NCBI GenBank assembly: GCA_937907555.1
Contig: CALEST010000340.1
Span: 1 to 12,599 of the forward strand
Length of the DNA: 12,599 nt
Source: an uncultured Sediminibacterium sp.
GTDB lineage: Bacteria > Bacteroidota > Bacteroidia > Chitinophagales > Chitinophagaceae
Direction: 5' to 3'
Each line of letters begins with the position of its first letter. Position 1 is the stretch's first letter. Under the pieces are notes generated by a model. The model was not told where the DNA came from and did no database searches. It was given only the letters and a program-made list of their open reading frames with translations. The position numbers and the translations under genes were made by a program. Below, piece by piece: positions 7,402 through 12,599 of the stretch.

Positions 7402-8238
7402 ATGAAAAAGAAGCTATTGGTTTTCGTCTTCAGTATGGTAAGTATTTGGTTTTCGGCAAAAGCACAAGAGGCTTTTCAGGTTAAAGTGGTTGGAAAAGGC
7501 AATCCTGTCCTGTTCTTCCCTGGTTTTGCCTGCACGGGCGAAATTTTTGATGAAACTGTAAAAGCATTGTCTGTCAACAATGAATGTCATGTTTTCACTT
7601 TCGCCGGTTTTGGGGGTGTTCCTGCTATTGAAATGCCCTGGTTGCCGAAAATAAAAGATCAGGTGGTGGCTTATGTAAAAACAAAGAAACTCAACAAGCC
7701 CGTTATCATTGGTCATAGCCTGGGTGGAACACTCGGTTTATGGCTGGCCGCTACCGATCAATCCTTATTTAAAAAAGTAATTGCGGTAGATGCGCTGCCC
7801 TGCAATGGTGCGGTGATGATGCCTAATTATGATGCCTCTAAAATTGTATACGAAAGTCCATACAGCAAACAAATGCTGCAACAGGATACGGCCAGTTTTC
7901 GTAAACAGGCACAACAGCAGGTAGGCTTTATGATGTTGAACAAGGAAAAGCAGGCAAGGGTGGTAGACATGATGTTGCAGGCAGATCGGAACACCTATGT
8001 TTACGGATATGTTGATTTGCTTAAATTAGACTTGCGTAACGATATTGCCGGCATTCAGATACCCGTTGTGGTATTGGCAGCCACCCATCCCAGTAAAGCC
8101 ATGGTAGAAAAAACATACAACGAACAATATGCAAAGCTTGGCAATAAAGTCATTCATTATGCAGATAGAGCGGCTCACTTTGTAATGTATGATCAGCCTG
8201 AATGGTATATCAGTAAAATCAAAGAAAATATTCAGTAA
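7402..8238 (+). CDS. Exported alpha/beta-hydrolase
   Basis: This is a 278-residue alpha/beta-hydrolase with a signal peptide at residues 1-22 (MKKKLLVFVF... ending AKAQ), so it should act in the periplasm. The oxyanion loop FPGFACTG covers 39-46, the nucleophile elbow is GHSLGG with S106, and the catalytic histidine is H259 in DRAAHFVMYDQP. The usual acid after strand 7 is missing: that region reads VVVLAATHPSK. D130, after strand 6 in IAVDALPCNG, could substitute, as in some hydrolases with a moved acid. The ECF sigma factor gene starts one base after this stop, an unusually tight link between an enzyme and a regulator. A lipase/esterase or a peptidase-like activity are both possible. The substrate is unknown. 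Confidence 0.9.
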   Translation: MKKKLLVFVFSMVSIWFSAKAQEAFQVKVVGKGNPVLFFPGFACTGEIFDETVKALSVNNECHVFTFAGFGGVPAIEMPWLPKIKDQVVAYVKTKKLNKPVIIGHSLGGTLGLWLAATDQSLFKKVIAVDALPCNGAVMMPNYDASKIVYESPYSKQMLQQDTASFRKQAQQQVGFMMLNKEKQARVVDMMLQADRNTYVYGYVDLLKLDLRNDIAGIQIPVVVLAATHPSKAMVEKTYNEQYAKLGNKVIHYADRAAHFVMYDQPEWYISKIKENIQ

Positions 8239-8239
8239 A

Positions 8240-8725
8240 GTGGCGGATCAGCAATTATTTACTCGCATTTACGAAGAACACTACGACGCTATTTTCCGGC
8301 TTTGCAAAGGATATTTCAGTGGTGAAGAAAGCCTGGCAGCAGATGCTACTCAGGAAGTGTTTATGAAAGTTTGGCAACACTTGTCTAAGTTCCGGGCCGA
8401 AGCTAAAATCAGTACCTGGCTCTATCGCATTGCTGTGAACACTTGTCTTACTTACCTGCGCAAAGCTTCTATAAAAAAGGAAATTAAAACCGATCAGTTA
8501 CCCGAAGTAGCTGCCGAAGCATACAATCCTGTGATGGAAGATCGCCTGAAGAAAATGTATAGCTGCATTCAGCAGCTGGATGAAACGGGTAAGATCATTA
8601 TACTGATGGTTTTAGAGGGATTGGAATATAGCGCCATTGCAGAAGTAGTGGGCTTGCGAGAGGAAACCCTCCGGGTTCGCATTCACCGTATTAAACAACA
8701 ACTATCAAACTGTGTACAGATATGA
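8240..8725 (+). CDS. ECF-type RNA polymerase sigma factor
   Basis: This is a 161-residue sigma-70-family ECF factor. Region 2 spans about residues 5-73, with DATQEVFMKVWQHL and the -10-recognition segment STWLYRIAVNTCLTYLRK. Region 4 spans about 100-155, with LVLEGLEYSAIAEV-type helices and the recognition helix REETLRVRIHRIKQQL. I prefer the GTG at 8240: it begins one base after the hydrolase stop and gives the usual ECF length. An in-frame ATG at 8189 would add 17 residues, atypical for the family, and overlap the hydrolase by 50 bases, so it is less likely but cannot be excluded. The next gene overlaps by ATGA. That downstream membrane protein is the likely sigma partner or target. The ECF regulon is unknown. 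Confidence 0.9.
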   Translation: MADQQLFTRIYEEHYDAIFRLCKGYFSGEESLAADATQEVFMKVWQHLSKFRAEAKISTWLYRIAVNTCLTYLRKASIKKEIKTDQLPEVAAEAYNPVMEDRLKKMYSCIQQLDETGKIIILMVLEGLEYSAIAEVVGLREETLRVRIHRIKQQLSNCVQI

Positions 8726-9297
8726 AATCATTTACCAATTTGGAACAAGCCTGGCAACAGCAGTCCGGTAAAGGGGCTCAACGTCCAATGCCGGAACAAC
8801 TGATGCTGTTGTCCGAAGAACAAGCAAAGCAGGTGAAAGCTAAATTTCGCTGGACGATTGGTCTGCTGTCACTAACCGTATTTATCCTCATCACTTACTT
8901 TGCAACATACGCTGGCTTTAGCTTTACAACCTTTTCTATTGGCTTATTGCTAATGATTGGCTCGCTTGCCATCCGTATTGTTCTGGAGTGGATCAGTACA
9001 CTTCAGTTTCAGCAATTAGATCGATTGGTAGATTTTAGCACTTTTCTGCAACAGTCCACCGCTTTTTATAGCAAACGGAGAATATTGCACCTGGTAATCA
9101 CTCCCTTGCTTTATGCTACTTATATAATTGGGTTTGTACTATTGCTTCCTGTATTTAAGCAGGAGTTTTCCAACGGGGTTTATCTTTATTTTGTCTTCTC
9201 AGGTTTCGGTAGTCTTGGGGTACTTGCCTGGTTCATTTACAAGGCCAATCGCAAAGAGTTAGCTGTTTTAAAAAAGTTACAACGAGAAGCACTTTGA
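8722..9297 (+). CDS. Four-TM protein, possible ECF sigma partner
   Basis: This is a 191-residue membrane protein that overlaps the sigma factor gene by four bases (ATGA), so the two are translationally coupled. It has a soluble N-terminal segment of about 43 residues (NLEQAWQQQS ... LLSEEQAKQVKAKFRW), four helices near 44-65, 68-88, 121-143 and 152-173, and a basic C-terminal tail (KANRKELAVLKKLQREAL). Its position is where ECF loci normally encode an anti-sigma factor, and the cytoplasmic N-terminus could bind the sigma. However, I see no recognisable anti-sigma domain such as a ZAS zinc motif (no HxxxCxxC). It may therefore be a divergent or non-classical partner. The role is inferred from context only. 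Confidence 0.72.
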   Translation: MKSFTNLEQAWQQQSGKGAQRPMPEQLMLLSEEQAKQVKAKFRWTIGLLSLTVFILITYFATYAGFSFTTFSIGLLLMIGSLAIRIVLEWISTLQFQQLDRLVDFSTFLQQSTAFYSKRRILHLVITPLLYATYIIGFVLLLPVFKQEFSNGVYLYFVFSGFGSLGVLAWFIYKANRKELAVLKKLQREAL

Positions 9298-9310
9298 ATG
9301 TAGAAATTAA

Positions 9311-9320
9311 TTTTTTTTTT
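9311..9320 (+). repeat. Ten-base T homopolymer in the leader of the amidohydrolase gene
   Basis: An uninterrupted run of ten T lies 40 bases upstream of the chosen start of the amidohydrolase gene. Runs of this length can slip during replication. It might affect promoter spacing or serve as an UP-like element, but no promoter elements are clear around it. TACTATTG at 9328-9335 matches the TAnnTTTG consensus with one mismatch but lacks a well-placed -33 element. Confidence 0.35.
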
Positions 9321-9359
9321 AATATCTTACTATTGGTAAAAAATAAAATTTCCAACAAC

Positions 9360-10700
9360 ATGAGATCAATCCTATCCTGTTTAGCAGTTCTGCTATTATT
9401 CGTCACCACATTAGTTGCTCAAAGTTCAAAGCCAACCAAAATTCTTATTAATAATGTTGAAATTTTTAACGGTAAGGATGCCAAAACCATTAAGGGAAAT
9501 GTATTGATAGAAAACAATATTATTACTAAAATTTCTTCTGAAGCAATTGTAACCGATCGTAGTGGGTTAACCCAGATTATAGACGGGCAGGGTAAATTTC
9601 TGATGCCAGGTTTAATTGATGCGCATGTGCATTTGTTATTTGAAAGTATTCCACAAATGCAGGCGATGGTTAGCGATTTTGCTATGCTGAATTTAATGGC
9701 TGCTAAAGCGGCTGAAAAACAATTGTTAAGAGGATTTACTACGGTAAGAGATTTGGGAGGTGGATCTATAACACTGGCAAAAGCAATCGATATGGGGCTG
9801 GCAAAAGGTCCCAGAGTATATTCCAGTGGGGCATTTATTTCCCAAACAGGCGGACATGGTGATTTTGGATTGCCTACCGATGTGCCTCGTAAAATTGGAG
9901 AGCTTTCCTATCCTGAAAGAAATGGAATGGTTGCTGTGGCAGATGGTGCGGATAATGTATTGATGCGCACCAGAGAGCAATTGCGTCAGGGGGCCACACA
10001 AATCAAGTTGATGGCAGGCGGAGGGGTTTCTTCCAATTATGATCCTTTGGATGTTACACAATATACCGAGGCAGAATTTAAAGCGGCTGTATCAGCTGCT
10101 GAAAATTGGGGAACCTATGTTACTGTTCATGCCTATACTCCCAACGCCATAAAGACGGCTATACAGGCAGGTGTAAAATGCATTGACCATGGACAATTGG
10201 CCGATGAGGAAACGGCAAAATTAATGGCAGAAAAAGGTATCTGGTGGAGCTTGCAGCCTTTTATAGATAATGGAGACTCTAGATTTCCAGAAGGAAGTCC
10301 TAATCGGCTAAAGCAAGATGAAATGAGAAAAGGTACAGATATTGCGTATTCATTCGCTAAAAAATACAATATTAAAACAGCATGGGGAACGGATATTTTA
10401 TTTGATGCCAATGAAGCAATAAAGCAAGGGACAAAACTTTCAGCATTAACTCGTTGGTACTCTCCTTATGAGATACTGAAAATGGTTACTTCTTCTAATG
10501 CAGAATTATTAAGAATGAGTGGTAAGAGAGATCCATATCAGAAGGGCAAATTGGGTGAAATTTCTGTAGGTGCTTATGCCGATTTGATTTTAGTGAATGG
10601 GAGCCCATTGAATGATATAAAGCTGGTAGAAAATCCAGATGCCAATTTTGTACTTATTATGAAAGACGGGGTGATTTATAAAAACACATTGAATAAATAG
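9360..10700 (+). CDS. Exported metal-dependent amidohydrolase (imidazolonepropionase-like)
   Basis: This is a 446-residue amidohydrolase-superfamily enzyme. I chose the ATG at 9360 because it yields a clean signal peptide, MRSILSCLAVLLLFVTTLVAQ. An in-frame ATG at 9294 would add 22 residues ahead of it. The metal-site residues are all present: H89 and H91 in DAHVHL, K216 in IKLMAGGG as the probable carbamylated lysine, H257 in VTVHAY, H277 in CIDHGQ, and D345 in WGTDIL. The C-terminal beta-sandwich closes with GAYADLILVNG, typical of the family. Relatives include Xaa-Pro/Xaa-Arg dipeptidases and other amide hydrolases, so a secreted dipeptidase acting with the S9 peptidase at 2601 is plausible but unproven. 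It follows the four-TM gene by 62 bases and is followed 21 bases later by a small membrane protein. Confidence 0.93.
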   Translation: MRSILSCLAVLLLFVTTLVAQSSKPTKILINNVEIFNGKDAKTIKGNVLIENNIITKISSEAIVTDRSGLTQIIDGQGKFLMPGLIDAHVHLLFESIPQMQAMVSDFAMLNLMAAKAAEKQLLRGFTTVRDLGGGSITLAKAIDMGLAKGPRVYSSGAFISQTGGHGDFGLPTDVPRKIGELSYPERNGMVAVADGADNVLMRTREQLRQGATQIKLMAGGGVSSNYDPLDVTQYTEAEFKAAVSAAENWGTYVTVHAYTPNAIKTAIQAGVKCIDHGQLADEETAKLMAEKGIWWSLQPFIDNGDSRFPEGSPNRLKQDEMRKGTDIAYSFAKKYNIKTAWGTDILFDANEAIKQGTKLSALTRWYSPYEILKMVTSSNAELLRMSGKRDPYQKGKLGEISVGAYADLILVNGSPLNDIKLVENPDANFVLIMKDGVIYKNTLNK

Positions 10701-10705
10701 TGTTG

Positions 10706-10724
10706 CATAAAGGGTTACTTTATG
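10706..10724 (+). other. Hairpin enclosing the start codon of the 80-residue protein
   Basis: CATAAAG (10706-10712) and CTTTATG (10718-10724) are perfect reverse complements, with the loop GGTTA between them. This makes a 7-base-pair stem whose right arm ends in the ATG of the downstream gene. In RNA this would bury the start codon. It could also add a weak barrier at the end of the amidohydrolase transcript, but the following bases (TTTAAG) are not a proper T tract, so a terminator is less likely. Confidence 0.45.
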
Positions 10725-10964
10725 TTTAAGCCTATTTTATATACACTTGCAACCATTATTTTCTCGGTCTTGCTGGTTGTTTATGCGCATGATATTGAGC
10801 AGGGCATACCTATTGACCCATCTAGTACACAGCCAGGAAAGCAGAACTTGTTAGTGCTGTTTGCAAAAGCATTTGGTTTTAAAGGGAGTATTGCCGTAGC
10901 GATTCTGGTAACGGGTGGTAGTTTTTATTACAGCATTATCCAATACCGGGAAAAGAATAAATAA
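10722..10964 (+). CDS. Small two-TM membrane protein
   Basis: This is an 80-residue protein of unrecognised family. Hydrophobic helices sit at about 5-22 (ILYTLATIIFSVLLVVYA) and 55-74 (SIAVAILVTGGSFYYSIIQY). They are joined by a polar loop with a Pro/Ser-rich stretch (GIPIDPSSTQPGK) and an amphipathic segment (NLLVLFAKAFGFKG). The tail YREKNK is basic, so both termini are probably cytoplasmic. The gene follows the amidohydrolase by 21 bases and is convergent with the minus-strand gene at 10988. The ATG is part of a perfect hairpin, so its translation may be restrained. The clear hydrophobic pattern and position support a real gene; function unknown. Confidence 0.7.
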   Translation: MFKPILYTLATIIFSVLLVVYAHDIEQGIPIDPSSTQPGKQNLLVLFAKAFGFKGSIAVAILVTGGSFYYSIIQYREKNK

Positions 10965-10969
10965 TTTTT

Positions 10970-10990
10970 AAAATAAGAGTATCTTTTTTA
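10970..10990. terminator. Weak bidirectional terminator candidate
   Basis: Between two convergent genes, AAGA (10975-10978) pairs with TCTT (10982-10985) around GTA. An outer AAA/TTT pairing adds to the stem after one T-T mismatch. Runs of A on the left and T on the right give each strand a T tract after the stem. The stem is short and AT-rich, so this is only a weak candidate. Its position between converging genes is what supports it. Confidence 0.25.
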
Positions 10991-11365
10991 AGGTTTATCT
11001 GTAAAGGAGCAAGTCCATCGATTATCCGGATTGGATGGGAAGACTAAAAAGAATCGGTTAGATGTGTCAATTTTTTCTGCTTTACCACCGTCAAAATAAC
11101 CACCTTTAAATTGAAGGTTCCCTTTTTCATCAACGGAGAATTTGCCTGTACTAGGTTTTTCAAACCCTAAATAGGTATAACTGCCATTTTTATTTATAGT
11201 AAAAGCCCCCTTGGGCGAATACTGGTAAAACCCATTAATATATTTGGTGGCGGTACATCCATACTTGCCAAATTTCAAGTTAGTTTCCTTATTCTGTGCT
11301 TGAATGGAAAAAGTTAATAGAGTAAACCCAATAGTTACAGCTAAAAAACGGAATTGATTTTTCAT
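10988..11365 (-). CDS. Small exported protein of unknown function
   Basis: This encodes a 125-residue protein with a Sec signal peptide at residues 1-24 (MKNQFRFLAV... ending SIQAQ). The mature part is short, polar and probably all beta: repeated strand-turn units appear as GAFTINKNGSYTYLGF, TGKFSVDEKGNLQFKGG and FFLVFPSNPDNRWTCSF. C37 and C119 could form a disulfide joining the two ends. I do not recognise the family; the G-x-F-x-(I/V)-x-x-(N/E)-G pattern resembles small secreted beta-barrel or META-like folds, but no firm call is possible. The gene is on the opposite strand to all others here: it converges with the 80-residue membrane protein gene and diverges from the PAS-LuxR gene over about 82 bases. 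Confidence 0.8.
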   Translation of the reverse strand: MKNQFRFLAVTIGFTLLTFSIQAQNKETNLKFGKYGCTATKYINGFYQYSPKGAFTINKNGSYTYLGFEKPSTGKFSVDEKGNLQFKGGYFDGGKAEKIDTSNRFFLVFPSNPDNRWTCSFTDKP

Positions 11366-11447
11366 ATTGGTTGTTGTTTTTTATAAAGCACTAAAATCTT
11401 GCGCTTTGATATGTTATTTGTAACTTATGTTTTTTATATGTCATTTT

Positions 11448-12221
11448 ATGAAAAAAGCATATACCGAAATTGTAAAAGTTTGGCGTAATTATGCCCAGTC
11501 TCCCGAAAAAAACACAGAACAACTCAAATTTAATTTAGAAATCCATCAAAAGCTATTGAATTATTTCCAAATTGGAGAATTCTATTATTATATATTCAAT
11601 TTGTCAACACTTGAATTTGATTTTATTTCACCTGGAGTTGAAAAAGTATTAGGCTACAAGCCAGATGATGTATCACTCAATTTTCTCTTAAACCTCATTC
11701 ATCCAGATGATATCATTCATTTTACAAATAACGAAAATTATACTTTAAAATTCTTGTGGAACCTTCCAAAAGAAAAATCAATGAATTACAAAGTCCAAGG
11801 TGACTATCGATTTAAAAAGAAAGATGGAACATATACACGCATATTACACCAGGCAGTAGTTTGTGCGCAGTATCCCGATGGAAGTCCAAGTACTGCGTTA
11901 GGTATACACACTGATATATCTCATATAAAAATGCATGGAACACCTGTTCTGTCTTATATTGGATTAGATGGGGAGCCCTCTTTTATAAATGTAAAAGTGG
12001 ATAAGCAATTAGTCAAATTTGAAGGTGGATTAACAAACAGGGAGAGGGATGTTATGCGTTTATTGGCAAAGGGTAATTCTTATAAAGAAATTGCTAGCTC
12101 CTTATTTATTAGTACTGAAACAGTAAGAAGGCATATTGCTAATATCTATAGAAAACTCAATGTTAAATCAAAAGTAGAGGCGGTTAATGCTGCATTGAAT
12201 AGTAATAATCTTTTTCTCTAA
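11448..12221 (+). CDS. PAS-LuxR one-component transcriptional regulator
   Basis: This is a 257-residue regulator. After a helical N-terminal segment (1-43), residues of about 45-160 form a PAS fold, seen in the strand IFNLSTLEFDFISPGVEKVLGY, the block LNLIHPDDI, and the PAC-like end YRFKKKDGTYTRILH ... GIHTDIS. Residues of about 193-255 are a LuxR/GerE helix-turn-helix: LTNRERDVMRLLAKGNSYKEIA, then STETVRRHIANIYRKLNV. There is no receiver domain, so it is not a phosphorylated response regulator; the PAS domain probably senses a ligand or partner directly. I prefer the ATG at 11448; an in-frame ATG at 11427 would add MFFICHF and is also possible. The gene stands alone, divergent from the small exported protein gene, which is a natural candidate target. 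Confidence 0.88.
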   Translation: MKKAYTEIVKVWRNYAQSPEKNTEQLKFNLEIHQKLLNYFQIGEFYYYIFNLSTLEFDFISPGVEKVLGYKPDDVSLNFLLNLIHPDDIIHFTNNENYTLKFLWNLPKEKSMNYKVQGDYRFKKKDGTYTRILHQAVVCAQYPDGSPSTALGIHTDISHIKMHGTPVLSYIGLDGEPSFINVKVDKQLVKFEGGLTNRERDVMRLLAKGNSYKEIASSLFISTETVRRHIANIYRKLNVKSKVEAVNAALNSNNLFL

Positions 12222-12245
12222 ATACAACTTTTGTGTTATTTTAAT

Positions 12246-12293
12246 ATACTTCATTTATAAGTAGATTGCAAGTATGAAGTATCTATTTTTTTT
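12246..12293 (+). terminator. Hairpin plus T tract after the PAS-LuxR gene, overlapping the next start codon
   Basis: ATACTTCAT (12246-12254) and ATGAAGTAT (12274-12282) are perfect 9-base reverse complements with a 19-base loop. A run of eight T follows at 12286-12293. This could end the PAS-LuxR transcript. The right arm also contains the ATG of the WG-repeat gene, so in a read-through transcript the hairpin would hide that start. The stem is AT-rich and the loop long, so termination is only a moderate possibility. Confidence 0.4.
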
Positions 12294-12599
12294 AATTTCT
12301 TTCTTTTTTTAATCTTTTGTGAGCTCTCAGCAATTAACCGTTTTTAATAAGTATAATTTACTTTTTGGTTATAAGGATAGTAAAACTGGAAAAGAAATTG
12401 TTCCTGCAAAATATAATAAGGCTACTGCTTTTTCTGAAAAATTAGCTGTTGTTTGTATAAAAGATTAGTATGGGTTTATTAATAATAGTGGTAAATTAGT
12501 AATACCTCTTAAGTTTGATTATGCTCTCCCCTTTTCTGAAGGGTTAGCCGCGGTAGGTAAGGGAAGTGATATTGCAGAAGGGTATAAGTGGGGGTTCAT
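12274..12599 (+). pseudogene. WG-repeat protein gene with two in-frame stops, 3' end outside window
   Basis: From the ATG at 12274 the frame reads a hydrophobic signal peptide (MKYLFFLISFFF), a TAA at 12310-12312 (codon 13), then SFVSSQQLTVFNKYN. WG-type repeats follow: GYKDSKTGKEIVPAKYNKA, AFSEKLAVV, then a TAG at 12466-12468 (codon 65), then YGFINNSGKLVIPLKFDYA, PFSEGLAAV and KWGF at the window edge. The frame never shifts and the repeat pattern (G-x-x-(V/I)-x-P-x-(K/F)-(Y/F)-x-x-A-x-x-F-(S)-E) continues past both stops. Each stop is one base change from a fitting codon: TTA to TAA within the signal peptide, and AAG to TAG before YGF. WG-repeat proteins are widespread in Bacteroidota with no agreed function. 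The simplest reading is a recently inactivated gene; it is very AT-rich. Confidence 0.75.

Noticed and set aside
8189..8239. ATG start of the ECF sigma factor inside the hydrolase gene
   Set aside because: It would overlap the hydrolase by 50 bases and add 17 residues not typical of ECF factors; the GTG at 8240 gives the usual length.
9294..9359. Upstream start of the amidohydrolase gene overlapping the four-TM gene by four bases
   Set aside because: It would place 22 unusual residues (MNVEINFFFN...), encoded partly by a T10 run, in front of a complete signal peptide; the ATG at 9360 is better.
9726..10411. Minus-strand open frames of 111 and 92 codons inside the amidohydrolase gene
   Set aside because: They are antisense to catalytic-motif-bearing sequence and have implausible composition.
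12274..12599. Stop-codon reassignment as the explanation for the in-frame TAA and TAG
   Set aside because: Other genes in the window end normally at TAA and TAG, for example at 306, 854, 8238 and 10700, so a changed code is not supported.
1..12599. CRISPR array, tRNA, rRNA, insertion sequence or phage genes
   Set aside because: No regularly spaced direct repeats, no cloverleaf or rRNA-like sequence, and no transposase, integrase or phage motifs were seen on either strand.

Overview
The window looks like chromosome of a Bacteroidota bacterium, most likely the Chitinophagaceae/Sphingobacteriia side. The evidence is an AT-rich composition, starts without clear Shine-Dalgarno sequences, many short Sec signal peptides ending in xxAQ or xxSQ, and typical families of this phylum: the DUF2975/YozG-type regulator pair, a PD40-propeller S9 peptidase, an imidazolonepropionase-like secreted amidohydrolase, and a PAS-LuxR regulator. 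There are no rRNA or tRNA genes, CRISPR arrays, transposases, integrases or phage genes. No gene-free stretch exceeds 300 bases.

Layout. 1-854: the 3' end of an unrecognised gene, then a small exported protein of unknown function; both are AT-rich. 901-2567: a cupin followed by a three-TM protein with a DUF3179 domain, close enough to be co-transcribed. 2601-5437: an exported S9-family serine peptidase, then a lipoprotein with a C-terminal LprI/DUF1311-like domain. 5433-7310: an AT-rich promoter/operator region with two copies of a palindrome set 21 bp apart, then DUF2975 membrane protein, small XRE/YozG-type regulator, and an all-helical HEAT-like protein. 7402-9297: an exported alpha/beta hydrolase, an ECF sigma factor and a four-TM protein, so tightly packed that they almost certainly form one operon. 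9360-10964: a secreted metal-dependent amidohydrolase and a small two-TM protein. 10988-11365 (minus strand): a small exported protein. 11448-12221: a PAS-LuxR regulator. 12274-12599: a WG-repeat protein gene that carries two in-frame stop codons and runs off the window.

How the genes fit together. Most products act at or beyond the cytoplasmic membrane: peptidase, amidohydrolase, hydrolase, lipoprotein and several small membrane or exported proteins. Three regulatory modules are interspersed: DUF2975/XRE, ECF sigma with a membrane partner, and PAS-LuxR. I see no single large dedicated system. The most noteworthy items are the nonsense-interrupted WG-repeat gene, the spaced palindrome pair in front of the DUF2975/XRE genes, the hydrolase/ECF sigma/TM operon, and hairpins that bury start codons.
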